64,000 nt of DNA from Lachnospiraceae bacterium (GTDB lineage: Bacteria > Bacillota > Clostridia > Lachnospirales > Lachnospiraceae): contig JAFSRP010000012.1 of assembly GCA_017446045.1 (NCBI GenBank), positions 1 to 64,000 of the forward strand. Reading direction: 5' to 3'. Positions 52,307 to 61,451 of this stretch are shown here, in pieces. The position numbers and the translations under genes are program-made. The notes beneath the pieces were generated by a model. That model saw nothing but the letters and a program-made list of their open reading frames with translations, did no database searches and was not told where the DNA came from. Position 1 is the stretch's first letter. Each line of letters opens with the position of its first letter.

Positions 52307-52549
52307 CTAGTATCCGATTTCTTTGATGACCAATCCGTTTCCGCAGACGATGCTGATTCTGAGCTCGGTGTTTTTCAGCACGGGAAACATATCTGCTGCC
52401 GCAGGAAACAACTTCTTCATATATTGCGGAACGACCCCGGACTGGCTGCCTACTTCAAGTGTGATATGCTTCACGGCCTTGATCCGGTTCTTGTCCGCGA
52501 CCTGTTCTACGATCGTTCCGATATGCTTTAGTATTCCAAGTTCATGCAT
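52307..52549 (-). CDS. HypA-like protein lacking the zinc ribbon
   Basis: This 80-residue protein starts 'MHELGILKHIGTIVEQ', matching the nickel-binding N-terminus of hydrogenase maturation factor HypA (His2 is the Ni ligand), and has 'ITLEVGSQSGVVPQYM'. HypA normally has ~113 residues with a CxxC...CxxC zinc ribbon. Here the chain stops at 'KEIGY' and only one Cys is left. The stop is followed at once by the next gene's ribosome binding site, so no lost 3' part is hidden behind a frameshift. No hydrogenase genes are nearby. Function uncertain. Confidence 0.78.
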   Translation of the reverse strand: MHELGILKHIGTIVEQVADKNRIKAVKHITLEVGSQSGVVPQYMKKLFPAAADMFPVLKNTELRISIVCGNGLVIKEIGY

Positions 52550-52886
52550 CTTATTACCCGCACCGGTTTTTCGACAGAGCCTGCCGTATCATTTCCCGAC
52601 GGAAAGCCTCGCCTTTCTGAATATAATAACACATGATGACTTGCACGTCATCAGATGCCATCTATGTTTCGACTTGAAAAACTATTAGTTTACTGGGTTT
52701 TTTGAAGATGAATGAGAGCAGTGAAGAAAAAGCACGGGAAATCTTAATTTATCCTGCTTTACTTCTTTACGGAGGCTTTCCGCATTTTTACGCAGATAAC
52801 AAAAAAAGAGTTTCAGCGCATATTGCTGAAACCCTTAAACAGAACAGATGATAGGAATCGAAGTTTACCCGGCTGCTTTCTTCATC
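52550..52886 (-). terminator. intergenic gap with a terminator at 52800-52832
   Basis: The 337-base gap holds no gene. GTTTCAGC (52810-52817) pairs perfectly with GCTGAAAC (52825-52832). On the minus strand CTCTTTTTTT follows, so it ends the membrane protein gene at 52887. The rest is AT-rich and may contain the promoter of the HypA-like gene. Confidence 0.8.
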
Positions 52887-53951
52887 TTACTTCTTGTTCG
52901 GATGCGCAGGGCGGTGCAATTCAACAGGCATGTATTTGAGGACGTGGTATTCTTTCGCGACGCCGCCGCAGCCGAAGTTGAGAGATACGTCATAGTATTC
53001 TTTTCCGGCTAGTTCCAGATAATAGTCCTGTCCTTCCACCCAATAGGAATTGTCAATGCCCTCGTAGACCTTATCCACGGCACGGTTGTTGATCTTGCCT
53101 TCTTCCGGCTCTTTGTAGTAGATCAGTGTACCGCGTACGCTGAAGTCATCCGTATCTTCGACTACCGGTATCCGGAAATGCAGCTGGGTTCCTTCCGCTG
53201 AGAGACTGGCTTCAAATTCCTTGAAAGCCTCCTCATAATGATCATATGCTTCCTCGAATTCGCGATGGGTCTCGTTGTCCTCATAGATCTTGATAAATTC
53301 GTTGTAATCATGGAGCTCGCCGAGCACCGTGTAGGCTTTGAAAGATTCGCTCATTTTCGCCCGCTGGATAGTAAAGTAGGTATCATCCAGCATCAGGAAG
53401 GTATCCAGAACTGCCCCCTCTTTGTCATGCAGTACCAGCCTGGCGCAGTGATCCTTGAAATCTTCTTCTGTTACCGTCCGGAAGGAACGGTGCATACGCA
53501 GCTCTTTCAGCTCGCGCATATAGATCTCAACGTACTGGTCATATTCGATGACATGCTCGCCACTCTGGTCTGTCACAGTAATGTAGGAAACGTCCTCCGC
53601 ATTCGTGCGGATCGGGTGCACGGGAAAGTAGTAGAAGACCAGGGCGGAGATCACGGCAGCCAACAACAGACCGATGATAGCTACAGGCCTGGGGATGTCT
53701 TCCAGACCATCTTTTGTAAAGAGGGAAAGAATAAAACAGACAATGGTGACCAGTATGATTCCCGCTCCTGCCGCGATCGCAAGCAGCACACCCAGCGCCA
53801 GTCCGCCCAACGCCAGCGCTGCCGCGCCGAGAAATATGGTAAATACCGCGCTGCCGGCGAGAAACCCGACCAGCACGATCGGGATCAGAAATGGCCAAAA
53901 CAGAAAACTCAGCCCTCCGATAATAAAAAATGTTCCCCAGTCATCATTCAT
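52887..53951 (-). CDS. membrane protein of unknown function
   Basis: This 354-residue protein's N-terminal ~115 residues contain four hydrophobic segments rich in Ala/Gly/Leu. The remaining ~240 residues are a hydrophilic, acidic domain with a helical stretch of alternating Glu and Tyr/Phe (around 220-260) and a beta-rich end with one 'FGCGGVAKEY' segment. The hydrophilic part probably lies outside the membrane. No family was recognised. The start at 53951 follows AGAAGG; a 14-residue longer frame is less likely. Confidence 0.75.
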   Translation of the reverse strand: MNDDWGTFFIIGGLSFLFWPFLIPIVLVGFLAGSAVFTIFLGAAALALGGLALGVLLAIAAGAGIILVTIVCFILSLFTKDGLEDIPRPVAIIGLLLAAVISALVFYYFPVHPIRTNAEDVSYITVTDQSGEHVIEYDQYVEIYMRELKELRMHRSFRTVTEEDFKDHCARLVLHDKEGAVLDTFLMLDDTYFTIQRAKMSESFKAYTVLGELHDYNEFIKIYEDNETHREFEEAYDHYEEAFKEFEASLSAEGTQLHFRIPVVEDTDDFSVRGTLIYYKEPEEGKINNRAVDKVYEGIDNSYWVEGQDYYLELAGKEYYDVSLNFGCGGVAKEYHVLKYMPVELHRPAHPNKK

Positions 53952-54086
53952 TTGATTTACCTTCTGTCGAAAAGTCTGTGGAAAGTATATCACCAGGAGA
54001 AAAAATAATAAAGAAATAAAAATAGAAACAGTATAATATCAATAGAGATCTCATATGCAGGAATAAGGAAATATAAATGATATAAG

Positions 54087-54115
54087 TTGCGCAGGGCATT
54101 GATTCGGGATATAAT
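54087..54115 (+). promoter_or_regulatory. promoter of mobB
   Basis: TTGCGC (54087-54092) and a perfect TATAAT (54110-54115) are 17 bases apart, ~55 bases before the start codon. Confidence 0.65.
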
Positions 54116-54171
54116 CCATCCATATTTGATAATTGTACCGTTCAGATGGATCTTTGAAAGGACGGGGAACC

Positions 54172-54789
54172 GTGGAGCAGGGAAAAAAGGACAGCGGGAA
54201 CAGGATAAAAGGAATGCAGGTGCCGGTCATAGCATTTGCCGGGTGGTCCGGAAGCGGCAAAACGACGCTGATCGAGCAGCTGATCCCGGTCCTGATACAA
54301 AAGGGCAGAGAAAAATGCAGCCGCCCGTTCCGCCTGGCCGTGATCAAACACAGCACGCATGGAGCAAAAACAGTCTGCAGTAAAAACGGCAGCTTCGCGG
54401 ATGCGGAAGGGACAGATACCTGGCGGTTCAGGCAGGCGGGAGCGGATCCCGTGATCCTGTGCGGACCGGACGGACCGGATCTTCAGGAAGCACTGGAAAT
54501 GGCTGAGAACGGTTTGGCAACCGACGGATCTGTCAGGCCGGATCTGATCCTGGTCGAGGGTTTTAAGAATGAGGGCCTGCCTCAGATCGGTGTCAACAGG
54601 AAAGCGAACAGTAAAGGATGGACAGCGGATCCCGGGAGTTTCATGGCGATCGTTACGGATACATCTGCGGAAACGAAGGCGGTGCCGAAGTTCGGCTTCG
54701 ATGATATCGAAGAGATCGCGGCATTTATACTGGAGTATGCAGCTTTTGCGGTCAAAACAGGATATATGGCCTATAAGGTCATAAACTAG
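54172..54789 (+). CDS. mobB: molybdopterin-guanine dinucleotide biosynthesis protein MobB
   Basis: This 205-residue P-loop GTPase has 'VIAFAGWSGSGKTTLIEQL' near the N-terminus, 'VIKHSTHG' and 'DLILVEGFKNEGLPQIGV', all typical of MobB, which assists MobA in attaching GMP to molybdopterin. GTG 54172 was chosen because a purine-rich AGGACGGGG site precedes it. ATG 54214, which would begin MQVPVIAF, is a reasonable alternative and matches the usual length better. The next gene follows in 13 bases but is functionally unrelated. Confidence 0.88.
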   Translation: MEQGKKDSGNRIKGMQVPVIAFAGWSGSGKTTLIEQLIPVLIQKGREKCSRPFRLAVIKHSTHGAKTVCSKNGSFADAEGTDTWRFRQAGADPVILCGPDGPDLQEALEMAENGLATDGSVRPDLILVEGFKNEGLPQIGVNRKANSKGWTADPGSFMAIVTDTSAETKAVPKFGFDDIEEIAAFILEYAAFAVKTGYMAYKVIN

Positions 54790-54802
54790 GCTGGAGGTTC
54801 TT

Positions 54803-55954
54803 ATGAAGTGGGAAAAGGGAAAATGGATGCGCTGTACAGGGCGAAACACTTTGGCGGGGCTGTCCGTTCTGCTGGTATTCCTGTTCGCTGCGGATGCGAT
54901 GGCAGCAGGCTGGACGCGGGAAGAAGACACCTGGTATTACTTACAGGAGGACGGCAGTCTGCTGCGGGATACCGATACGCCTGACGGCAATCATGTTGAT
55001 GCAGCCGGCGCGTATGCCGGGCCTGCGGTGGGACCGGGACCCTGGCCCGTCCTGGAGACCGAAGAGCAGGAGGAGCGGGAGATGCAGGCGCGGGAAGCAG
55101 CCCGGCTGTATGAGGTCGAACATCCGCAGGAGACTTCCTCAGAGGAAAGCGGACCCGGGGAAGCATATCAGCGTGCTGTGGAAAGCATACTCCCTTACAC
55201 GAGCCTGTGGGAGCGCCCCGGCTATCAGGAACTGGCAGGGACAAGTCCCAGACCGCAGCTGAGCGGGCGTACGACCGCCGGCATGCCAGTCGAATTCTTC
55301 CTGCTTTCTGTGGCGGGGGAGACTTCCGGCGCACGGGGAATGAGCGCGGCCATCGCCGGGGACCTGGGCCGGGCTTACGGGATCTGCCAGTTCGATTACC
55401 GCTATGACCTGACGGAATTCCTGCGTTACGCGTGTGACCTTCATCCGGACCTGTGGAGCGGGGCAGTGCCCTGCCTGGACATGTCTTATGGAGATATCCG
55501 CCTTGTGGGCAGCGCCGTGCTGCGCAGGGCCTTTCGGACAGCGATCCTGAAGGATTATCATACAGCCGTTTCGGACCAGCTGGAATATATGAGGATGCTG
55601 TACTGGGACGGACTTGCAGAGGCTATGAATGCCGCCGGTTTCCGCCTTGGGGAGCGGAACATCGCGATATCGGCAGCCCTGTTCTCGCTCAGCGTCAACT
55701 GCGGGCCGCAGCCGGGACTGCTGATCGAAGGGCTTGATCCGGCAATGAGCGATGCCGAGATGCTCGACGGCATTTACCGTCTCCGCAATACAGTATTCGC
55801 CGGGCAGCCGCTCGAGAACCGGGTCAAGGGAACGAATCCACGCTATCTGTATTACGAGCCGGAGCTCGCGGCAGACCTGATGTACGGCCGGATCAGCGTG
55901 GACTCGGAACAGGTCTACGGGGATGGCGTGGAATGGCACGGGAATCCGTTCTGA
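54803..55954 (+). CDS. secreted lysozyme-like protein with a wall-binding repeat
   Basis: This 383-residue protein has a signal peptide (cleavage near 'AMA-AGW', about residue 34). One choline-binding-like repeat follows ('EEDTWYYLQEDGSL') with a 'DTPDGNHVDAAG' cap, then an acidic Glu-rich linker (about 78-110). The larger C-terminal domain has 'AYGICQFDYRYDLTEFLRY', the pattern of lysozyme-like or tail-tip peptidoglycan hydrolases. The catalytic Glu is not certain; 'SVAGETSGARG' offers one. It may remodel the wall. TGGAGG precedes the start. Confidence 0.7.
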   Translation: MKWEKGKWMRCTGRNTLAGLSVLLVFLFAADAMAAGWTREEDTWYYLQEDGSLLRDTDTPDGNHVDAAGAYAGPAVGPGPWPVLETEEQEEREMQAREAARLYEVEHPQETSSEESGPGEAYQRAVESILPYTSLWERPGYQELAGTSPRPQLSGRTTAGMPVEFFLLSVAGETSGARGMSAAIAGDLGRAYGICQFDYRYDLTEFLRYACDLHPDLWSGAVPCLDMSYGDIRLVGSAVLRRAFRTAILKDYHTAVSDQLEYMRMLYWDGLAEAMNAAGFRLGERNIAISAALFSLSVNCGPQPGLLIEGLDPAMSDAEMLDGIYRLRNTVFAGQPLENRVKGTNPRYLYYEPELAADLMYGRISVDSEQVYGDGVEWHGNPF

Positions 55955-55993
55955 AAGATACGACAGCCTCGTAAACTCAAGAGTTGTGGGAAT

Positions 55994-56392
55994 ATGGAAC
56001 ATACTGCAGAACAGTATTTTATACAGACTTTCATTAGGAAAGACCGCCGCGACCGTCTGCTTTTTGAGTTGGGGACGGTCAAGAGAAGATATGATGGGTT
56101 AAGCAGATTCTGCCATCAGTCAGAAAAGCTGCTTGACCCGGCTAAGGTTGTCTTATCAGGGGCTGATCTCGAATTCCGTCCGGATTTTTTGCGTTTTACT
56201 CAACAGCATAATGAAACATGTATCATACTTTCCCCGGATCCCGGAATGGATAACCAAACTATGCAGCTCGAAGATGCGATTCGTATGGCTGCATGTTTCC
56301 ATGATGCCGTTATCATCATTGGAAATACGTTTGCCATCGTTTTCGGTGAACCTGTAAAGGGTGGCAGGGATAAGTTTCTTTTGTCAGAATAA
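55994..56392 (+). CDS. hypothetical protein, 132 residues
   Basis: This soluble protein has no recognised family. It has a basic N-terminal helix region ('IRKDRRDRLLFELGTVKRRYDG' across residues 14-35), the segment 'CIILSPDPGMDNQ' and a hydrophobic strand 'AVIIIGNTFAIVFGEP'. The ribosome binding site is weak (GTGGGAAT), and codon use is more AT-rich than in neighbours, so it may be recently acquired. It lies between a lysozyme-like gene and a permease gene. Confidence 0.55.
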   Translation: MEHTAEQYFIQTFIRKDRRDRLLFELGTVKRRYDGLSRFCHQSEKLLDPAKVVLSGADLEFRPDFLRFTQQHNETCIILSPDPGMDNQTMQLEDAIRMAACFHDAVIIIGNTFAIVFGEPVKGGRDKFLLSE

Positions 56393-56493
56393 TAGAATAC
56401 TGATATCTGAGCGGGCGACGATGAAAGAAAACACAGAAGACACGGAATAAGATCAACATGTTTGCAATTTGGATGGAAAGAATATAAAGACGA

Positions 56494-57369
56494 ATGCTGG
56501 ACTGTTTTACTGACGCTTTGCTGGATTCATTTAAAATACTGCCGTTTCTGTTCCTGACCTATCTCGTGATGGAATATCTCGAGTCGAGGACAGAAGAAGG
56601 TTCCGCCCGGCTCGTGCGCAAGGCCGGCCGGTTCGGCCCGCTCTGGGGTGGACTTCTGGGCGTTGTCCCGCAGTGCGGCTTCTCCACGGCGGGGGCCAAC
56701 CTCTACGCGGGGCGCGTGATCTCCGTTGGAACGATGATGTCGGTTTTCCTCTCCACCTCGGACGAGATGCTGCCCATCCTGATCTCCACGGCGACGCCGG
56801 TGTCCGTGATGGTAAAGATCGTCACGGTAAAGGCAATGTTCGCGGTCATCGCGGGGTTTGCCATCGACGCCTTCTGCAGGAGAAAACACATTACCCACAC
56901 AGGACAGCCCGGGGACGAAGAGGACCTGGATATCGAGAGACTGTGCGAGAAGGAAGAATGCGGCTGCGCGGAGGGCGGCATCATCTCCTCGGCAGTAAAG
57001 CACACGGTCCACATTATTCTGTTTATCTTCGCGATCACCTTCGTGCTGAACCTGGCCTTCCTGTTCATCGGAGAGGACCGGCTCGCAGCAGTGCTCCGCG
57101 ATAAGGTTCTCATTGGAGAGATGATCGCCGCGCTGATCGGCCTCATCCCCAACTGCGGGGCGTCAGTGCTGCTGACCCAGCTTTACCTGGGCGGGGTGAT
57201 GAACGCCGGACAGCTGATCGCCGGGCTTTTGACCGGCGCGGGAGTAGGCCTTCTGGTTCTGTTCCGCGTCAATCCGGACATGAAGGAAAACCTGCGTATA
57301 GCAGGGCTGCTCTACATCTGCGGCGTCGCGGGCGGACTGATGATACATGCGGCGACCCTGTTCGCCTGA
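56494..57369 (+). CDS. ArsP_2-type putative metal permease
   Basis: This 291-residue membrane protein has eight to ten helices arranged as an inverted duplication. Each half has a P-x-C-G element, 'VVPQCGFSTAGANLYAG' and 'LIPNCGASVLLTQLYLGG'. Between the halves is a soluble loop with 'CEKEECGCAEGG', likely to bind metal. This matches the putative 10-helix heavy-metal/manganese exporter group. The start has only a weak GGAAAG site. It converges on tex. Confidence 0.82.
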   Translation: MLDCFTDALLDSFKILPFLFLTYLVMEYLESRTEEGSARLVRKAGRFGPLWGGLLGVVPQCGFSTAGANLYAGRVISVGTMMSVFLSTSDEMLPILISTATPVSVMVKIVTVKAMFAVIAGFAIDAFCRRKHITHTGQPGDEEDLDIERLCEKEECGCAEGGIISSAVKHTVHIILFIFAITFVLNLAFLFIGEDRLAAVLRDKVLIGEMIAALIGLIPNCGASVLLTQLYLGGVMNAGQLIAGLLTGAGVGLLVLFRVNPDMKENLRIAGLLYICGVAGGLMIHAATLFA

Positions 57370-57454
57370 ATATGCGGATCATATGGACAAGGGTTTATGA
57401 TATTATCCGAGATATCCCAACTTCAGCTGGTCTACAGTATTATCAAAGCAAAGA

Positions 57455-59635
57455 TCATACCATGCTCAGGGATATGCGCTGCTTTCGCAGGTCGACACCC
57501 AGTACGGTGACGTCTACGATGTCCCCGACTGAAACGACCTCCAGCGGGCTTTTTATGTATTTGGCGCTCATCCGGGAGATATGCACCAGCCCGTCCTGGT
57601 GAACCCCGATATCCACAAACGCGCCGAAGTCCACGATGTTCCGTACCGTGCCCTTGAGACGCATGCCTTCCTTCAGGTCCTCCATACTGAGTACGTCGGA
57701 TTTGAGGATCGGCCGGGGCATCTCGTCCCGCGGGTCACGGCCTGGTTTTTCGAGTTCGCTGATGATGTCCTTCAGGGTAGGTTCTCCGATGCCCAGCTCC
57801 GCTGCAAGCTTTCCGGTGTTTCCTGCCCGTGAACGGATGTCCTTCAGTCCGCCCTGGCTCAGCGCGGACGTATCTGTGCCCAGTCGGGCCAGCAGTTCTC
57901 TGGCAGCCGGATAGGATTCCGGGTGTACAGCGGTCTGATCCAGAGGCTCCGTACCGCCGCGGATCCTTAAGAACCCCGCACACTGCTCGAAGGCTTTCGG
58001 TCCAAGCTTGGCTACCTTAAGAAGTTCGCGCCGGTTTTTGAAGCTGCCGTTCTCGTCACGGTAATCCACGATGTTGGCTGCCACAGTCCGGGAAATGCCG
58101 GAAACGTAAGAGAGCAGCGATGCGGAAGCCGTGTTGAGGTCTACGCCGACTTTATTGACGCAGTCTTCGATCACCGCGGCTAGGGACCCCGCCAGCTTTT
58201 TCTGGTCCATATCGTGCTGGTACTGGCCGACGCCCATGGACTTGGGGTCCATTTTCACAAGCTCGGAAAGCGGGTCCTGCAGCCGCCGCGCCATGGATGC
58301 GGAGGACCGCTGTCCCACATCAAAATGCGGAAACTCCTTTGCGCCGAGTTCCGAGGCGGAGTAGACACTTGCTCCCGCTTCATTGACGATAACATACTTC
58401 AGATGTCGTCCGCCGCTTTGCTCCATCTCCCGGATCAGCCCGCAGATCACCTGCTCAGACTCGCGGCTGGCTGTCCCATTTCCAAGGGAAATGACATCGA
58501 CCCTATACCGGTCGATCAGTTTCCGCAGTGTCTGTTTTGCTTCCTCCACCCTGTTGTGGGGCGCCGTGGGGTATATGACCGCCGTATCCAGTACCTTGCC
58601 GGTGGGGTCGACCACCGCCAGCTTGCAGCCGGTACGGAATGCGGGATCCCAGCCCAGGACCGTCATCCCGGCAACCGGGGGCTGCATCAGGAGCTGTTCC
58701 AGGTTTTTACCGAACATCTTCATGGCACCTTCTTCTGCTCGCTCTGTCAGCTCGCTCCTGAGCTCCCGTTCCACGGATGGGGCGATCAGGCGGCGGAAGC
58801 TGTCTTCGACTGCAGCCGCAAGTACCGCGGAGGTCTGCGCTTCCTCTTTGCGGATGACGGCGCGCCGGAGGGCCGAAAGGATATTTTCTTCCGGCATTTC
58901 CAGGTTGACGTTCAGAATACCTTCCGCCTCACCGCGGTTCAGCGCCAGGATACGGTGTCCGGGAACCTTCCCACAGCTTTCCGCGTAGTCATAGTAAACC
59001 TCGTAGACGCCCTTTGCGTCTTTTTCTTTTGCCGCTTCGTTTTTGAGGGCAGTGCGGATCACGCCCATCCGGGCGCAGACCTTGCGGATGGCTTCCCGGT
59101 ACGAAGCTGTATCGGAAATATCCTCCGCGATGATGTCCGAGGCACCGCGGACAGCATCTTCGGCGGAAGTCACGGAGCGCTGAGGATCTTCGCTGTCTTC
59201 GTGTACAAAGGACGCGGCCAGCGCAGCCAGATCCCCGCCGCAGTCCTGACGCAGGATCGCGTCTGCCAGGGGACGGAGTCCCTTTTCGACAGCTGCCATG
59301 GCTCTTGTGCGGCGCTTCGGCCGGAAGGGGCGGTACAGATCCTCCACCGTCACCAGCCTGTCTGCTGTTTCGATCGCCTGCCGCAGCTCCGGCGTCAGTT
59401 TCCCCTGTTCTTCAATGGAAGAAAGAACGGCATTTTTTCGCTCCTCCAGGTTCCGAAGGTATTTCAGACGTTCGTCAAGTGCGCGGAGCACTTCATCATT
59501 CAGTGAACCGGTCGCTTCTTTCCGGTAGCGGGAAATGAAGGGGATCGTGTTCCCTTCGTCGATCAGTCCTACGGCCGCCTGTGCCTGGTCTGTACGGATC
59601 TGCAGATCTTTTGCAAGCTGTTCGATAATATTCAT
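57455..59635 (-). CDS. tex: Tex-family S1 RNA-binding protein
   Basis: This 726-residue protein has the full Tex layout. An N-terminal helical domain carries 'TIPFISRYRKEATGSLND' and the YqgF-like core has 'VLGWDPAFRTGCKLAVVD' (about residues 320-340). Helix-hairpin-helix repeats cover about 490-560, and a C-terminal S1 domain has 'GTVRNIVDFGAFVDIGVHQDG' at about 650-720. Tex is a conserved nucleic-acid-binding factor linked to transcription and stress. The start at 59635 follows AGAGGAA. Confidence 0.96.
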   Translation of the reverse strand: MNIIEQLAKDLQIRTDQAQAAVGLIDEGNTIPFISRYRKEATGSLNDEVLRALDERLKYLRNLEERKNAVLSSIEEQGKLTPELRQAIETADRLVTVEDLYRPFRPKRRTRAMAAVEKGLRPLADAILRQDCGGDLAALAASFVHEDSEDPQRSVTSAEDAVRGASDIIAEDISDTASYREAIRKVCARMGVIRTALKNEAAKEKDAKGVYEVYYDYAESCGKVPGHRILALNRGEAEGILNVNLEMPEENILSALRRAVIRKEEAQTSAVLAAAVEDSFRRLIAPSVERELRSELTERAEEGAMKMFGKNLEQLLMQPPVAGMTVLGWDPAFRTGCKLAVVDPTGKVLDTAVIYPTAPHNRVEEAKQTLRKLIDRYRVDVISLGNGTASRESEQVICGLIREMEQSGGRHLKYVIVNEAGASVYSASELGAKEFPHFDVGQRSSASMARRLQDPLSELVKMDPKSMGVGQYQHDMDQKKLAGSLAAVIEDCVNKVGVDLNTASASLLSYVSGISRTVAANIVDYRDENGSFKNRRELLKVAKLGPKAFEQCAGFLRIRGGTEPLDQTAVHPESYPAARELLARLGTDTSALSQGGLKDIRSRAGNTGKLAAELGIGEPTLKDIISELEKPGRDPRDEMPRPILKSDVLSMEDLKEGMRLKGTVRNIVDFGAFVDIGVHQDGLVHISRMSAKYIKSPLEVVSVGDIVDVTVLGVDLRKQRISLSMV

Positions 59636-59654
59636 GGATAGGATTCCTCTGCCG

Positions 59655-59690
59655 AAAAAAAGGCTCACAGCTTGATCGCTATGAGCCTTT
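59655..59690 (-). terminator. terminator of the tRNA-Gly transcript
   Basis: AAAGGCTCA (59658-59666) pairs with TGAGCCTTT (59682-59690), with AGC/GCT also pairing inside, and seven T follow on the minus strand. It lies directly after tRNA-Gly and before tex. Confidence 0.88.
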
Positions 59691-59695
59691 ATTTA

Positions 59696-59768
59696 AGCGG
59701 GTGATGGGAATCGAACCCACGTATACAGCTTGGAAGGCTGTCATTCTACCATTGAACTACACCCGCAG
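59696..59768 (-). tRNA. tRNA-Gly (UCC)
   Basis: The minus strand gives an acceptor GCGGGTG/CACCCGC, D-arm, anticodon loop CTTCCAA (UCC) on CAG/CTG-type pairing, and T-arm GTGGG-TTCGATT-CCCAT. CCA is not encoded. Confidence 0.95.
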
Positions 59769-59778
59769 CAAAAAGAAT

Positions 59779-59808
59779 ATTACCATGCACAGCCTGCGTT
59801 TGTCAATG
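59779..59808 (-). promoter_or_regulatory. promoter of tRNA-Gly
   Basis: On the minus strand a perfect TTGACA (59808-59803) and TAATAT (59784-59779) are 18 bases apart, 11 bases before the tRNA. Confidence 0.75.
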
Positions 59809-60002
59809 AGAATTTTAACGTCTTCCGCAGTCTTTCGAAGTTTACGGCTGCCGACCTTTTACGAGGCTGATCATGGTTTGCGAGAGAGCTTTGGAACACT
59901 TCTGAAACTTTTAATAAAGTTCCCCGGAAAAACGCGGCCCCATAGGGGACCGCGCAGATTACAGTACAGGATAAAGCCGTCTTTCAGCTTGTTTATATGA
60001 GT

Positions 60003-61292
60003 TTATTCGATGGTGTATCCGGATATGTCAAACAAAGAGGCATCGACCTTATCATCTAGCTCATGGATCGTGTAGACCGCATCTGTGGTCCCGGGAGTAT
60101 CTGACTCGGGGTCTTCGGAGCGAAGATAGAACGCAAGGCTTCCGTCACTATTAAAGCAGAAGATGCCTTCCGGCTGAAGTCCCGTCGGAGGATAGATCTC
60201 CGTGGCATAATCTTCACCACTGATATCCATCGTCTCTTCCTGATAATAGCCGGACTGCTTGCATACATAAATATCCTGAAGCAGACCATCCATGAGCTCG
60301 GGATGATCGAGGATCACTGAGGAGTCCGTCTCGGTCGCAAGTATTCCGGTCATATCATCCGGATACAGATTATAGGCTTTTCCTTCATCTAAGAAAGTGA
60401 TCATTTCATCCTGATAGCCGTTGACTTCCATCTTGCGAAGGGAATAATACTTTCCGTCCAGGATGTGGACATCATATTCCTGCAGGACTTCCATGGACTC
60501 CAGGTATACGTCATAGTGCAGGTGGATCCCTTTGGAAGCGTCCAGACCATTCCATACGGCTGCTGTTTTTGAACCGTTGTCTATATCGGGGATATTTCCT
60601 TCGCTGTCCATTTGTGCCACGATCTCATCTATCGTAAGGAGATGATAGGGCGTTATATCCGCGCCTTCCTGGGCAAAGTACATCAGCATCGTTCCGGTAC
60701 CGTAAATATCCAGCTCAATGATGCCGTTGCGCAGGACCCCGGTAGCTATACTTCCGTCCTCGACAGTGATCTGCACTGTGTCCTCGGTCACGGACCATTC
60801 AGGGATACTGGTCTGGTCTTCATCAAAGGTCATGGATCCGGTGCCGCCTTCCTCCAGGATAAGGATCGATTCAATGTCCATGGAGTCGGATGTTACGGAA
60901 TAGCTTTCATTCTTAACTCCGAAAAGCGTATAGGTGCCTTCAACGGGAAACTTGACAGTCTCTTCTTCCGCAACTGCCGCTCCCATGAGTGCCTGGAAGT
61001 TGGACCAGGCAGCGTTGGCTTCTCCTGCTGCATCATCCGGGGCTGCTGTCGTTTCCGGGGCAGCAGTTGTCTCAGGTGCCGCAGTTGTCTCATGTGCTGT
61101 CGTTTCCGGAGCTGCTGTTGTTTCAGGCGCAGCCGTCGTCTCGGGCGCAGCGGTCGTTTCCGGCATCGAATCAGGGGCGCTTTGATCCTGTGCTCCTTCT
61201 GCCTTGCTGCCGCAGGCGCAGAAGAGGGTCATCAACAGGATAAGTATGGCTGTGAACAGGAAACGGGTGAATGTGGCTTTTTTTATTTTCAT
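60003..61292 (-). CDS. lipoprotein with PETTAA repeat linker
   Basis: This 429-residue lipoprotein has a lipobox 'LMTLFCAC' (lipidated Cys near residue 25). A tandem linker of PETTAA units (about residues 44-86) acts as a flexible wall spacer. The rest is a beta-rich extracellular domain, including 'EGTYTLFGVKNESYSV' and repeated small strand-turn segments, with no clear enzyme motif. Such proteins often bind a sugar, peptide or ion at the surface. AAAGGAGGCAG precedes the start. It is divergent from the NlpC/P60 gene. Confidence 0.78.
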   Translation of the reverse strand: MKIKKATFTRFLFTAILILLMTLFCACGSKAEGAQDQSAPDSMPETTAAPETTAAPETTAAPETTAHETTAAPETTAAPETTAAPDDAAGEANAAWSNFQALMGAAVAEEETVKFPVEGTYTLFGVKNESYSVTSDSMDIESILILEEGGTGSMTFDEDQTSIPEWSVTEDTVQITVEDGSIATGVLRNGIIELDIYGTGTMLMYFAQEGADITPYHLLTIDEIVAQMDSEGNIPDIDNGSKTAAVWNGLDASKGIHLHYDVYLESMEVLQEYDVHILDGKYYSLRKMEVNGYQDEMITFLDEGKAYNLYPDDMTGILATETDSSVILDHPELMDGLLQDIYVCKQSGYYQEETMDISGEDYATEIYPPTGLQPEGIFCFNSDGSLAFYLRSEDPESDTPGTTDAVYTIHELDDKVDASLFDISGYTIE

Positions 61293-61451
61293 AAGCTGCC
61301 TCCTTTTGTTTCGATAGTCGCTTCGGTGAAGAAATGCTCTTAATAATAATCATATCGGATTTCATATGGAAAATGTAGCCGGAATGTCTTTTTGTCAATG
61401 ACAAAATGAAGTGATATAATAAAGACATATGAGAGATCAAGGAGGACTTCC

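Noticed and set aside
52307..52549. Frameshift truncating hypA
   Set aside because: The stop is followed immediately by the next gene's ribosome binding site and start, with no leftover zinc-ribbon coding sequence in another frame.
58214..59506. A 430-codon plus-strand frame inside tex
   Set aside because: It lies entirely antisense to a clear Tex protein and lacks start signals.
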